A stretch of 48,669 bases of DNA from Neobacillus citreus. Its GTDB lineage: Bacteria; Bacillota; Bacilli; Bacillales; Cytobacillaceae. Shown here one piece after another: positions 34,193 through 43,394 of the stretch. Positions within the stretch are counted from its first letter, which is position 1. The number at the start of each line of letters is the position of its first letter. The notes under the pieces were generated by a model that was not told the DNA's origin, ran no database searches, and was given only the letters and a program-made list of their open reading frames with translations. The position numbers and the translations under genes were made by a program. Location: positions 1-48,669 of the forward strand of contig NZ_JAGYPE020000019.1 of NCBI RefSeq assembly GCF_018343545.2, given 5' to 3'.

Positions 34193-35767
34193 ATGGGGAT
34201 AGGAAAACGATTAACGTTTTTTTACTTAATTGCAGTTTTGATGATTATTTTAGGTGGATGTAGCTCAGTTTCAACTTCTACTGGAAATCAACCTGAAGGC
34301 AAAAAAACATCTGATACAAAAGAAACGAAGAATACCCCGAAACAAGGTGGAGAATTGAGTGTTGGCTATTATTCAGATGCAAGCAGCTTCGACCCAATTC
34401 TCGCATCATCGGGCGGTGATGAATCCCTATTATATTTCGTCTATGACAGGCTGATTAATTACGGGCCAAATTTTGAGCCGTTACCGGCACTTGCAGAATC
34501 CTGGGAACAAAAAGATAATCAAACTCTCATTCTTCACCTTCGCAAAGGGGTTACTTTTCATGATGGTACACCTTTTAATGCTGAAGCAGTTAAATTTAAT
34601 ATTGAACGAATCAACTCAGATAAGTCCAATAAGGCTGATTTAAAAATAATAGAAACAGTAGAGGTCATTGATGAGCATACTGTTGGTTTGCACTTGAATA
34701 CACCTTATATGGGATTGCTTGAAGTTTTAATGGGGCCATCCGGAATGATGGTAAGTCCTGATGCAGTCAAAAAATATGGAGACGAATACGCATTGCATCC
34801 AGTTGGCACAGGCCCTTTCAAAATGACAAAACGGACACCGAACAGCGAAATTCAATTTGAACGCTTTAATGATTATTGGGACGAGGGTAAGCCATACCTG
34901 GATAAGATAAATGTTAAAGTTTTACTTCAAGAAAACACGATGATTAACGCATTAAAATCTGGTGAAGTTCAAATCATTGCTCCAATCTCTGCAGCAAACC
35001 TGCCTGCATTGGAAAAATCACCCAATATTTCGATTGATGCAAGTTCATCATTAAATTACCAAAATATATTTATCAACACATCAATGGCTCCTTTGGACAA
35101 TAAAGATGTTCGACTGGCGATTCAGTATGCGATTGATCGTGAGCAACTCGTTAAAGCAATTCAATTTGGCAAAGGCGAACCTGCCTATAGTCCTTTTTCA
35201 AAAGATCATCCAGTCTATACGGCAAATAGTGTGATTCAACATGATGTTACCAAAGCAAAACAACTATTGAAAGATTCTGGAGTAAAAGATCTTTCCTTCG
35301 ATATGCTGGTTAAACCGGATGCATTTAGTGTAAGAGTTGGTGAAGCTGTCACACTTCAATTAAAAGAAGTCGGAATAAATGTCAATTTAAAACCGACTGA
35401 GGTTACAAAACTTGTACAGCTCGCTTTCGGCCAGCCTCAGTATCCTGCAACGGTTGCGAGGGCCGCAGCAAGACCCGACCCTTTATCATTATTAAACTTG
35501 TATTATGGAAAATCAAGCTACTATAATCCTGGAAGAAATAATAACCCTGAATTTGAATCACTAATTCAGCAAGCTGCAGGCAAATCCGATAATACAGAAC
35601 GTAATAAACTCCTTGCAGAAGCAACAGTAAAGATCATGCAGGAAGATGCTGCTGCTATTCCATTATTTTTTGAACCGATGATTGTTGCTATGTCAGACAA
35701 GGTTAAAGGCTATGAGCCACATCAGTACGGTAAGCCGAGATTCCCGTTCTTATGGCTGGAGAAATAA
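34193..35767 (+). CDS. ABC transporter substrate-binding lipoprotein (SBP family 5), second copy
   Basis: A 524-aa paralogue of the binding protein at 25468, sharing whole blocks such as FNAEAVKFNIERINS, PVGTGP and the ending KPRF. The lipobox is IILGGCS with Cys23. GGGGG lies about 9 nt before ATG 34193; the frame opens 8 codons earlier. It has no permease or ATPase of its own, so it probably docks on the importer encoded at 27055-30843 and widens its ligand range. It lies between two carboxyltransferase genes. A hairpin without T-run follows. Confidence 0.9.
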   Translation: MGIGKRLTFFYLIAVLMIILGGCSSVSTSTGNQPEGKKTSDTKETKNTPKQGGELSVGYYSDASSFDPILASSGGDESLLYFVYDRLINYGPNFEPLPALAESWEQKDNQTLILHLRKGVTFHDGTPFNAEAVKFNIERINSDKSNKADLKIIETVEVIDEHTVGLHLNTPYMGLLEVLMGPSGMMVSPDAVKKYGDEYALHPVGTGPFKMTKRTPNSEIQFERFNDYWDEGKPYLDKINVKVLLQENTMINALKSGEVQIIAPISAANLPALEKSPNISIDASSSLNYQNIFINTSMAPLDNKDVRLAIQYAIDREQLVKAIQFGKGEPAYSPFSKDHPVYTANSVIQHDVTKAKQLLKDSGVKDLSFDMLVKPDAFSVRVGEAVTLQLKEVGINVNLKPTEVTKLVQLAFGQPQYPATVARAAARPDPLSLLNLYYGKSSYYNPGRNNNPEFESLIQQAAGKSDNTERNKLLAEATVKIMQEDAAAIPLFFEPMIVAMSDKVKGYEPHQYGKPRFPFLWLEK

Positions 35768-35772
35768 ATGAA

Positions 35773-35792
35773 AACTCGCCGATTGGCGAGTT
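35773..35792 (+). other. Hairpin after the second binding protein
   Basis: AACTCGCC (35773-35780) pairs perfectly with GGCGAGTT (35785-35792) around GATT. No T-run follows, so it is not a standard terminator; it may stabilise the mRNA of the highly expressed binding protein, as seen after many SBP genes. Confidence 0.5.
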
Positions 35793-35895
35793 CGAAGGAC
35801 GAAGACAGAGGCCTAGTTGAATTTCTTATTAGCTAAACAAAATATAAAAAATCCCTTCTCGGTTGGGAACTTTGAATAAGGAGGAGCAGAACAAA

Positions 35896-37452
35896 ATGAC
35901 ATGGGAACCAGAAATTAAAGAACTGCGGCGCCGTGAAGAACTCGCCCGCCAGATGGGCGGCGAAGAACGTGTCGCGAAACATAAAGCGCAAGGGAAATTA
36001 ACAGTAAGAGAAAGAATTGACGGTTTATTAGATACCGGTTCGTTCCATGAAACTGGGGCAATTGCCGGAAAGAGCAAATATGATGAGAATGGCAATGTCA
36101 TAGATTTTACACCAGCGAATTTTATCTTGGGCACCGGAAGGATCAATGGCCGAAAGGTTGTTGTTGGTGCAGATGACTTCACCGTTAGAGGGGGCGCTGC
36201 AGATGGTGCCATCCGCGGCAAACAAGTATATGCAGAACGTCTGGCGCATGACCTGCAGCTTCCGATTATTCGGCTGGTAGACGGAACCGGGGGCGGGGGC
36301 AGCGTGAAGTTCTTGGATATGGAGGGGCATACCTATGTTCCTGTTAATCCTGCCTGGGACTTGGTGGTAGGCAACATGGAGCGCGTGCCAGTTGTTGCTG
36401 CCTGCTTAGGCTCAGTTGCCGGACTCGGAGCAGCGAGGGTTGCTGCTTCACATTTTTCAGTGATGGTGGAGGAAACGTCCCAGTTATTCGTTGCCGGCCC
36501 GCCAGTTGTCAAATTTGGAATGGGACAGGATTTAACGAAAGAAGAACTTGGCGGTGTACAAGTCCATCGTACCAGCGGCGCTGTTGACAATATGGCGAAG
36601 TCTGAAGAAGATGCCTTTGAGCAGATTCGCACGTTCTTATCCTATTTGCCATCAAGCGTATGGCAGCTTCCGCCCGTATTGCCATCAAACGATGACCCAG
36701 AGCGGCGAGAGGAACGGTTGATTTCCGTTATCCCGAAAAACCGCCGGGTTCCTTATAAAATCCGTGAAATCCTGCCAATGATTTTTGATAAGGATTCCAT
36801 TTTTGAAATGGGACGGTATTATGGCGGTGGTACTCTCACTTGTTTCGCGCGACTTGATGGATATCCGGTTGGAGTAATGGCCAACGATCAGTTTGTCAAT
36901 GGAGGCGGATTGACAGCCGAAAGCTCAGAAAAAATAGAACGGTTCGTCGACCTTTGTCAAACCTTCCATTTACCAATTGTGAACTTAGTCGACCAGCCAG
37001 GCATGATCATCGGACTTCCTTCTGAGAAGAAAGGAACGATTCGCAAAGGGGTCCGCGCAATTTCAGCCATCTATCAGGCTACTGTTCCGATGATGGAAAT
37101 TATCCTCAGAAGAGTATTTGGTGTCGGCGGGGCAGGAATGTCTAATGGTCACGGATTAAACTTAAGATATGCCTGGCCTTCCGGTGATTGGGGATCACTC
37201 CCTGTTGAGGGCGGTGTCCATGTAGCCTATCGCCGCGAGCTTGAAGCAAGCGATAATCCTGAAGCTTTACTAAAGGAATTATTAGAACGAATGGAATCCG
37301 TACGCTCTCCACTTCGAACAGCTGAAGCCTTTGGCGTGGAGGAAATTATCGACCCAAGAGACACACGTCCATTACTCTGTGAATGGGTCCGGGATGCCTA
37401 CGAGCTGCTTCCGCAGCAATTGGGTCCTTCCAGTCACGGAATGAGACCATAA
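35896..37452 (+). CDS. Biotin-dependent acyl-CoA carboxyltransferase subunit, second copy
   Basis: A 518-aa member of the same beta-carboxyltransferase family as the gene at 32588. Marks are GKLTVRERIDGLLDTGSF, GADDFTVRGGA, VDGTGGGGSVKF in the N-half CoA region, LVDQPGMIIG in the C-half and the ending IIDPRDTRPLLCEW. ATG 35896 follows AAGGAGGAG; an upstream in-frame start has no ribosome site. It is followed 42 nt later by the CaiC-like ligase, so ligase and carboxyltransferase again form a pair. Possible reactions are carboxylation with the small biotin carrier, or the reverse transfer from a carboxylated CoA ester. Confidence 0.88.
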   Translation: MTWEPEIKELRRREELARQMGGEERVAKHKAQGKLTVRERIDGLLDTGSFHETGAIAGKSKYDENGNVIDFTPANFILGTGRINGRKVVVGADDFTVRGGAADGAIRGKQVYAERLAHDLQLPIIRLVDGTGGGGSVKFLDMEGHTYVPVNPAWDLVVGNMERVPVVAACLGSVAGLGAARVAASHFSVMVEETSQLFVAGPPVVKFGMGQDLTKEELGGVQVHRTSGAVDNMAKSEEDAFEQIRTFLSYLPSSVWQLPPVLPSNDDPERREERLISVIPKNRRVPYKIREILPMIFDKDSIFEMGRYYGGGTLTCFARLDGYPVGVMANDQFVNGGGLTAESSEKIERFVDLCQTFHLPIVNLVDQPGMIIGLPSEKKGTIRKGVRAISAIYQATVPMMEIILRRVFGVGGAGMSNGHGLNLRYAWPSGDWGSLPVEGGVHVAYRRELEASDNPEALLKELLERMESVRSPLRTAEAFGVEEIIDPRDTRPLLCEWVRDAYELLPQQLGPSSHGMRP

Positions 37453-37494
37453 TTTATAAATAGACAGATGGCATAATGGAGGAGATTTGAGGAG

Positions 37495-39231
37495 ATGAAT
37501 CAGACAGAATTATTAAATGAATTATCTTCCCGTGAGGAAGTCGTGCCCAAATGTCTTGAATATTGGGCGGAAACAGCCGGGGAGAATACCTTTATTTATT
37601 ACGGGGAATCCGATAAAAAAATTTCGTATCAAAAATTTAATCAGATTGCCAATAGCATTGGCCATTCTTTAAAAGCCAGGGGAGTCCAAAAGGGGGATCG
37701 GATCTCGGTCTTTTTGAGAAACCCTATTGTTACTACCATGGTAATGTTTGGAATTTGGAAATGTGGGGCTGTTTTCAGCCCTATTAATTTTAACTACCGT
37801 GGAAGGCTGCTCAGTTATCAGTTAAAAGATACCCAGCCAAAAGTACTTTTTACCGAGCGTTCAATGGTACCAATTTTAAACGAAATTGCTTCCGAAGTTG
37901 AACAGTTGTCAACCGTTGTCTTCAATCCCCAAGAAGGCGATCATGATTATATAGCGGAAATGGCGGATATCCCTTTAAATCTAGTTTTTAATGAAATTTC
38001 CTTTGACCGAATGCTGCAGGCTGAAACAGATAATCTTAATATCGAGTTAAACTATTATGACACTGCCAATATCATTTATACGTCCGGAACAACAGGTCCG
38101 GCTAAAGGAGTCGTTCAGTCCCATCGCTGGGTGAATGGCTATACATTAAGATTACGCTCTTGTTTGACGCAAGAGGATGTTGTTTATAACGATCTTCCGT
38201 TGTATCACGTCGGCGGTGCCTTTGCCAATATCGCCAGAGCCTGTTATGGAGGATGTACGGTCGCGATCTGGGATAAATTCAGCCCTAATCAATTTTGGAC
38301 GCGGATTGAAAAATCAGGGGCAAGTGTAGCAATTTTACTTGATGTCATGATCCCTTGGCTGATGAATGCAAAACCATCAGAAAACGACAGGTTCAATACC
38401 CTCAATAAAGTACACATGCAGCCACTGCCAAAATATCACAATGAGGTAGCCAAACGATTTGGGTTTGATATCGTCACGGCCGGGTTTGGCCAGACGGAAG
38501 CTGGAGCGCCTATGTCCAGCGTTATCTTAGAAACAGAAGAGGGAGAAGGTACCCCAATGCACCTTTATAAAGGGCTTTCAAGAAAGGAGATAATTGCCAA
38601 TTGCGAAAAGGAGCAAGTTCCGATTATTGACGGCAAAAAAGAATTAAATAAAGGGTTCATGGGGAAACCAAACCAATATTTTGATGTCATTGTTTTGAAT
38701 GAAAAAGATGAGGAGGTTCCTGTCGGGCAAGTAGGACAAATTGCCTTCCGCCCGCGTCTGCCGCATCTTGTCTTATCCGAATATTACAACAAGCCTGAAT
38801 CGACCAAAAAAGCTTTTCAAAATCTTTGGTTCCACAGCGGAGATGCCGCATATCTAGGTGAAGACGGCTTTTACTATTTCGTCGACCGCCTTGGCGGTGT
38901 GATTCGCTGCCGTGGTGAAAAAATATCCTCCTATCAATTGGAGGATATTATCAACAGCCATCCTGATATTGATTTGTGTGCCGCCTTTCCTGTACCGGCT
39001 GAAGTCGGTGATGAAGATGACGTCGCTATTTATGTGGTGAAGAAAAATGGTGCAGAAATCGATGAAGAGGAATTAAGGATTTGGGTGAAGGATAAAATGC
39101 CAAAATATATGTGGCCGAAGCATATCCGCTTTACCCTGGACATTCCAAGGACACCGACCAACAAAATTGAAAAATATAAATTACGCCAAGAATTAATGAA
39201 GGAACTGGAGAAAGAAAAAGAAGTCGTATAA
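37495..39231 (+). CDS. CaiC-like acyl-CoA ligase (AMP-binding family), second copy
   Basis: A 578-aa ANL-family enzyme. The P-loop is YTSGTTGPAKGVVQ, A5 contains TAGFGQTEAGAP, A7 is WFHSGDAAYLGEDGFYYFVDR, and the C-terminal lysine is in PRTPTNKIEKYKLR. The segment GGCTVAIWDKFSPNQFWTRIEKSGA resembles carnitine/crotonobetaine-CoA ligase CaiC, and the enzyme has an insertion before A7 that lengthens it by about 40 aa. ATG 37495 follows a GAGGAG ribosome site. It ends the cluster at a strong terminator. It differs strongly from the ligase at 30904, so a second acid is probable. Confidence 0.88.
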   Translation: MNQTELLNELSSREEVVPKCLEYWAETAGENTFIYYGESDKKISYQKFNQIANSIGHSLKARGVQKGDRISVFLRNPIVTTMVMFGIWKCGAVFSPINFNYRGRLLSYQLKDTQPKVLFTERSMVPILNEIASEVEQLSTVVFNPQEGDHDYIAEMADIPLNLVFNEISFDRMLQAETDNLNIELNYYDTANIIYTSGTTGPAKGVVQSHRWVNGYTLRLRSCLTQEDVVYNDLPLYHVGGAFANIARACYGGCTVAIWDKFSPNQFWTRIEKSGASVAILLDVMIPWLMNAKPSENDRFNTLNKVHMQPLPKYHNEVAKRFGFDIVTAGFGQTEAGAPMSSVILETEEGEGTPMHLYKGLSRKEIIANCEKEQVPIIDGKKELNKGFMGKPNQYFDVIVLNEKDEEVPVGQVGQIAFRPRLPHLVLSEYYNKPESTKKAFQNLWFHSGDAAYLGEDGFYYFVDRLGGVIRCRGEKISSYQLEDIINSHPDIDLCAAFPVPAEVGDEDDVAIYVVKKNGAEIDEEELRIWVKDKMPKYMWPKHIRFTLDIPRTPTNKIEKYKLRQELMKELEKEKEVV

Positions 39232-39233
39232 CA

Positions 39234-39276
39234 CCCATAATAAAAAAGCATCATTTTGATGCTTTTTTATTATGGG
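39234..39276. terminator. Perfect 20-bp bidirectional terminator
   Basis: Twenty bases (39234-39253) pair without mismatch with 39257-39276 around a TTT loop; each arm has a run of six A or T. It closes the carboxyltransferase cluster and the converging MFS gene, whose stop codon (39270-39272) lies within the right arm. Confidence 0.9.
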
Positions 39277-40508
39277 CTGACATGTTCTTTTAAATCCGTA
39301 TTTAGATTGATTTTCACTTGCTCATTTTGCGCCGCATTTTTAACCTTTAACGTTAAAATGATCCCAACAGTCAAGCAAACAGTTGAAAAAATGAACGCTG
39401 TTCTAAAGCCGCCAAAATCTTCAATCAACCAGCCTGCGATGGCAGGACCAACCAATTGGCCGACAGCGAAATAGAAAGTGACATAGCTAAAAGCAATCGG
39501 CATTTCAGAAGGCTTAACATGGTCCATACTCGCTGCCTGTGTCAAGGTAAAAAGCCCGGTGGAGGTGCTGCTCATTAAAATGATGTGCAATGTGAAGCCA
39601 AGCTGTGTAGGAAATAATACCGGAAGGAGCATCGAGAACATGGTTAGTCCCATAGTTAGGATTAACGATTTTCTCCGGCCGAACCTATCAGAAACAAATC
39701 CCCAAAACGGCCCGCTGAAGATGGATAATACCCCGTTTAAAGCCATTAGCTGTCCCGCAAATTTTACACTTATTCCCACATCTATCATATAACTCATAAT
39801 AAAAATTACCTGAACAATATAGGTAAGCCCTACGACACCGTAAATCAAGCCAATATTAATTACCTTTGGATTTTTATAGATTTCCTTTGCCGGTGTTTTT
39901 TGCTGCTGCTTTTCAGATACAGGCTCAGCAGGCGGGTTTTTAATGAAAATCATCGTTAATATTACAACCAAAATGCCGATAGCCGCATAAATCCCCCATG
40001 CCCATCTCCAGCCATTTTCGCTATTAAGACTGCTAAGATACGGAACAATCATACCGGCAAAAAGGATACCAATTCCCGCTCCACTAGTTGTTAAACCAAT
40101 GACAAATCCTTTTTTCTGTGGAAACCAGGAAACGAGCAAGGTGATAAACGGTGTAAAGGTAAAGGAAGTACCAATCCCCAATAAAAGCATAAACAAAAAG
40201 GCTAACAAATATGAGTTGCCTAAAGAAAGTCCTGCGAGTCCTGCTGTAACCAATGAAATACCGAGTAAAACGGTCCTTTTACTGCCCCATTTAGACGCAA
40301 GAATGCCAGCGAAAATCAGTGTGCTTAAATATCCAAACGAGGTAGTTGTTCCTAGAAAGCCTGCCTCTTTATATGACAGGTTTAATCCATCCCGCATAAA
40401 TGGCAGTATCACCCCATATGAAAGTCTTGCGAAAGCCAGTACGACAGCGGTTGTTAACATTCCAATCAAGGCATATGTAAACAGATTATTTTGGTTCTTA
40501 TGCTCCAT
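39270..40508 (-). CDS. YbfB/YjiJ family MFS transporter
   Basis: A 412-aa transporter with about 12 TM helices. The TM1 segment FARLSYGVILPFMRDGLNLSY is typical of the YbfB/YjiJ group, and the cytosolic loop GFVSDRFGRRKSLI after TM8 is the MFS motif. An AAGGAGCG ribosome site precedes ATG 40508. It converges on the CaiC-like ligase gene and is transcribed on its own. It may move a product or substrate of the carboxyltransferase cluster, or be unrelated; substrates of this group are mostly unknown. Confidence 0.88.
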   Translation of the reverse strand: MEHKNQNNLFTYALIGMLTTAVVLAFARLSYGVILPFMRDGLNLSYKEAGFLGTTTSFGYLSTLIFAGILASKWGSKRTVLLGISLVTAGLAGLSLGNSYLLAFLFMLLLGIGTSFTFTPFITLLVSWFPQKKGFVIGLTTSGAGIGILFAGMIVPYLSSLNSENGWRWAWGIYAAIGILVVILTMIFIKNPPAEPVSEKQQQKTPAKEIYKNPKVINIGLIYGVVGLTYIVQVIFIMSYMIDVGISVKFAGQLMALNGVLSIFSGPFWGFVSDRFGRRKSLILTMGLTMFSMLLPVLFPTQLGFTLHIILMSSTSTGLFTLTQAASMDHVKPSEMPIAFSYVTFYFAVGQLVGPAIAGWLIEDFGGFRTAFIFSTVCLTVGIILTLKVKNAAQNEQVKINLNTDLKEHVSP

Positions 40509-40658
40509 TTAGTACGCTCCTTTATATTTTTAACAACGTATTGTAGTTTTTATTTTAACATTATTTCGATTATAGAAGCATTATTATAGATTAAAAATTA
40601 TAAATTTTCTTAATTTTTAATTCACATTAATATTACTTCAAATTTTCAAAAAATTCTA

Positions 40659-40687
40659 TTGACTTTTCCTATGTTTCCTATGATAAT
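40659..40687 (+). promoter_or_regulatory. Sigma-A promoter of the proBA T-box leader
   Basis: TTGACT (40659-40664) and GATAAT (40682-40687) are 17 nt apart, which places the start of transcription near 40694, just before the T-box leader. Confidence 0.7.
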
Positions 40688-40693
40688 CAAAGA

Positions 40694-40935
40694 AATTATA
40701 TTAAAAGCAAGGGAATAGTAAATTTTTGGAACGTGCAAGAGAGTGAAACCCTAAAGGCTGAAAGGTTTCTCACGGGAAGAGGTTGAACCTGCCCTAATGA
40801 ATGCTGCTTATGCAAACATAAGTCGTCTAATCCGCGTTAAGGTTTCAAGTGGGTGCATGGCATCAAATAAGGTGGTACCGCGGAAACGATTTTTCCGTCC
40901 TTTGTATAAGGGCAGAAGAATCGTTTTTTTTATTT
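40694..40935 (+). ncRNA. Proline T-box riboswitch (leader of proBA)
   Basis: The T-box core AAGGTGGTACCGCGG (40869-40883) is exact, followed by the terminator formed by AAACGATTTTT and GAATCGTTTTTTTT. The specifier is CCT (40788-40790) in GAACCTGCC, a proline codon, and the TGGT bulge can pair with an ACCA tRNA end. Uncharged tRNA-Pro would stabilise the antiterminator and switch on proline synthesis. The downstream genes confirm the amino acid. Confidence 0.93.
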
Positions 40936-40957
40936 TTTCAAAAAGAAGGGTTTGAAG

Positions 40958-42070
40958 ATGAAGAAACAATTAGTGGTAGTGAAAATTGGGAGCAGTTCTT
41001 TGACGACTCCGGCTGGGACAATTTCTGAAGAAAAAATGCGCGACCATGTCGAAGCACTGTCCCTATTAAAAAAACACGGGCATGACGTCATCCTTATTTC
41101 ATCCGGTGCAATTGCGGCCGGTTTTGGTTCGCTTGGTTATCCAACTCGTCCAAAAACAGTGGCCGGCAAGCAGGCTTCGGCAGCCGTTGGGCAGGGCCTG
41201 TTAATGCAGCAGTATATCCAGCTTTTTCAACAATTTCAAATTGTGCCGGCACAAATGTTATTAACCCGGGAGGATTTTTACAGCCAGATCCGGTTTCAAA
41301 ATCTTTATTCCACGATGACCGAGCTGCTTCACCGGGGCATGCTGCCAATCATTAATGAAAATGATTCGGTATCTATTGAGGAATTGACTTTTGGTGACAA
41401 TGATATGCTTTCCGCGCTGGTCAGCGGTTTTCTTCATGCCAATGCCCTGATTATTTTAACGGATGTAAATGGGATATATGACGGGAATCCGAAAGTTTCC
41501 AAGGATGCCAAGAAATATCATTTCATCCCTGAGGTATCGGAGAATATGCTGGAAGCGGCAGGTGGCAGCGGTTCTTCTTTGGGGACTGGCGGGATGAAAT
41601 CCAAGCTTCTGGCTGCAAAAAAAGCATTATCGCTTGGTGTTAGTGTGTTTGTCGGAACTGGTTCGGGGCCGGAAAAATTGTTAGACATTCTAGCTGGCAA
41701 AGGGGATGGAACGTATCTTGGCGGACCATTCCAAACACAGATGCAAATGAGAAAACAATGGATTGCCTATCATTCACAGGTTGGCGGAGTCATTGAAGTG
41801 GATGACGGGGCAGAACAAGCAATCGTGCAAAAGGGGAAAAGCCTGCTTCCGGTTGGGGTTACAAACGTAATTGGTGATTTTAACGCTATGGATGTGGTCG
41901 AGGTCCGGAACAAAAAGGGGAAAACCATCGGAAAAGGGCAAATTTATTTTTCCTCACAGGATTTACAAAAAGTAAAAGGGCTGCCAAGCGAACAATCGAA
42001 GATTTATTCCATCAATAAGCGTGCAGAAGTGATTCATCGTGATAATTGGGTTATTTTACGGGAGGAGTGA
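40958..42070 (+). CDS. proB: Glutamate 5-kinase
   Basis: Phosphorylates glutamate to gamma-glutamyl phosphate, the first step of proline synthesis. The 370-aa protein has the amino acid kinase domain ([11 protein letters not shown] at the N-terminus, [39 protein letters not shown]) and a C-terminal PUA domain (about 275-360), the long form of the enzyme. AGAAGGG precedes ATG 40958; an in-frame TTG six bases upstream is less likely. It lies behind a proline T-box and in an operon with proA, which starts 5 nt after its stop. Confidence 0.96.
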   Translation: MKKQLVVVKIGSSSLTTPAGTISEEKMRDHVEALSLLKKHGHDVILISSGAIAAGFGSLGYPTRPKTVAGKQASAAVGQGLLMQQYIQLFQQFQIVPAQMLLTREDFYSQIRFQNLYSTMTELLHRGMLPIINENDSVSIEELTFGDNDMLSALVSGFLHANALIILTDVNGIYDGNPKVSKDAKKYHFIPEVSENMLEAAGGSGSSLGTGGMKSKLLAAKKALSLGVSVFVGTGSGPEKLLDILAGKGDGTYLGGPFQTQMQMRKQWIAYHSQVGGVIEVDDGAEQAIVQKGKSLLPVGVTNVIGDFNAMDVVEVRNKKGKTIGKGQIYFSSQDLQKVKGLPSEQSKIYSINKRAEVIHRDNWVILREE

Positions 42071-42075
42071 ATGGA

Positions 42076-43317
42076 ATGAGTGAATTAATCGAAAAGGCAA
42101 AGCTGCTAAAGGCTGCCTCAAAGAGATTAGGGATGCTTTCAACTAGTGAGAAAAATGATGCATTAGGCCAAATGGCCGCTCGCATTGCTGAGGAAAAGGA
42201 ATGGATTCTTCAGGAAAATGCAAAGGATATTTTAGCTGGCAAGGGTAATGGTCTATCTGATTCCCTTTTAGACCGCCTGCTCCTAACTTCTGAGAGAATC
42301 GATCAAATCGTTGATGGAATCCGGCAGGTTATTAGTCTCGAGGACCCTATCGGAGAAGTAATCGAATCATGGGAACGGCCAAACGGCTTGCAAATTGAAA
42401 CAGTCCGTGTTCCACTTGGCGTTATTGGGATGGTTTACGAAGCACGGCCAAATGTAACGGTGGATGCGGCTAGTCTTTGCTTGAAGGCAGGGAATGCTGT
42501 CTTGTTGAGAGGAAGTTCATCCGCACTGAATTCAAATAAGGCACTTGTTCACGTCATGCGTGCTGCCTTGGCCGAAACAGCGATTCCATCGGATGCCGTG
42601 CAGTTATTGGAGGATACCAGCAGGGAAACAGCCTCAGAAATGTTTAGGCTGAATCAGTACTTGGATGTGCTCATCCCGCGCGGCGGGGCCGGCCTTATTC
42701 GATCTGTCATTCAAAATGCAACTGTTCCCGTGTTGGAAACAGGCGTCGGCAACTGCCATGTATTTATTGATGAAACGGCTGAGCGGGAAATGGCCATCCA
42801 GATTGCCATCAATGCAAAATTGCACCGCCCGTCCGTTTGCAACGCAGCAGAAACGATTCTAATTCATGAAAAATGGCCTTATGCTTCTGAATTATTGGCC
42901 GCTCTTCATGGCCAAGGAGTAGAGCTACGTGGGGATGAGATATTGGCGGGAGCGAATGCTTTTGTGAAGCCTGCGGATGAAAACGATTGGTATACTGAAT
43001 TTTTAGCTCCAATTGCTGCGGTAAAGCTGGTTGGTGATGTGCGAGAAGCGATTGACCATATTGATCGATATGGAACGAAGCATTCGGAAGCGATCATTAG
43101 CGAAAATGATGATAACGTTAGTTTATTTTTCCGAGCTGTTGATGCCGCTGTACTGTATCATAACGCTTCAACCCGTTTTACCGATGGTGAGCAATTTGGC
43201 TATGGAGCTGAAATCGGCATCAGCACGCAAAAGCTGCATGCACGCGGACCGATGGGGCTTAAAGCCATCACAACATCAAAAGCAATTGTACGCGGAACTG
43301 GACAGATTCGTTCTTAA
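42076..43317 (+). CDS. proA: Gamma-glutamyl phosphate reductase
   Basis: Reduces gamma-glutamyl phosphate to glutamate semialdehyde with NADPH. The 413-aa protein has the family motif [17 protein letters not shown], the catalytic Cys in [12 protein letters not shown], and the C-terminal [23 protein letters not shown] at the end of proB serves ATG 42076; the open frame begins earlier inside proB. The gene ends on a terminator. It is co-transcribed with proB under the T-box. Confidence 0.96.
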   Translation: MSELIEKAKLLKAASKRLGMLSTSEKNDALGQMAARIAEEKEWILQENAKDILAGKGNGLSDSLLDRLLLTSERIDQIVDGIRQVISLEDPIGEVIESWERPNGLQIETVRVPLGVIGMVYEARPNVTVDAASLCLKAGNAVLLRGSSSALNSNKALVHVMRAALAETAIPSDAVQLLEDTSRETASEMFRLNQYLDVLIPRGGAGLIRSVIQNATVPVLETGVGNCHVFIDETAEREMAIQIAINAKLHRPSVCNAAETILIHEKWPYASELLAALHGQGVELRGDEILAGANAFVKPADENDWYTEFLAPIAAVKLVGDVREAIDHIDRYGTKHSEAIISENDDNVSLFFRAVDAAVLYHNASTRFTDGEQFGYGAEIGISTQKLHARGPMGLKAITTSKAIVRGTGQIRS

Positions 43318-43343
43318 AACTCCTCAGCTTGAGGAGTTTTTTG
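43316..43343 (+). terminator. Intrinsic terminator after proA
   Basis: AAAACTCCTCA pairs with TGAGGAGTTTT around a GCT loop and is followed by TT. The proA stop codon lies at its left edge. Confidence 0.88.
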
Positions 43344-43394
43344 TTATAATAAAGGTGCAAACATACATTCTGTTGTTTAAAGGCCGGTGATTCC

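Noticed and set aside
35773..35792. Hairpin after the second binding protein as a terminator
   Set aside because: The stem is good, but no T-run follows and the next gene of the cluster lies in the same direction.
39559..40512. Plus-strand frames opposite the YbfB-type transporter
   Set aside because: The minus strand gives a complete 12-TM protein; the plus-strand frames lack hydrophobic pattern and ribosome sites.
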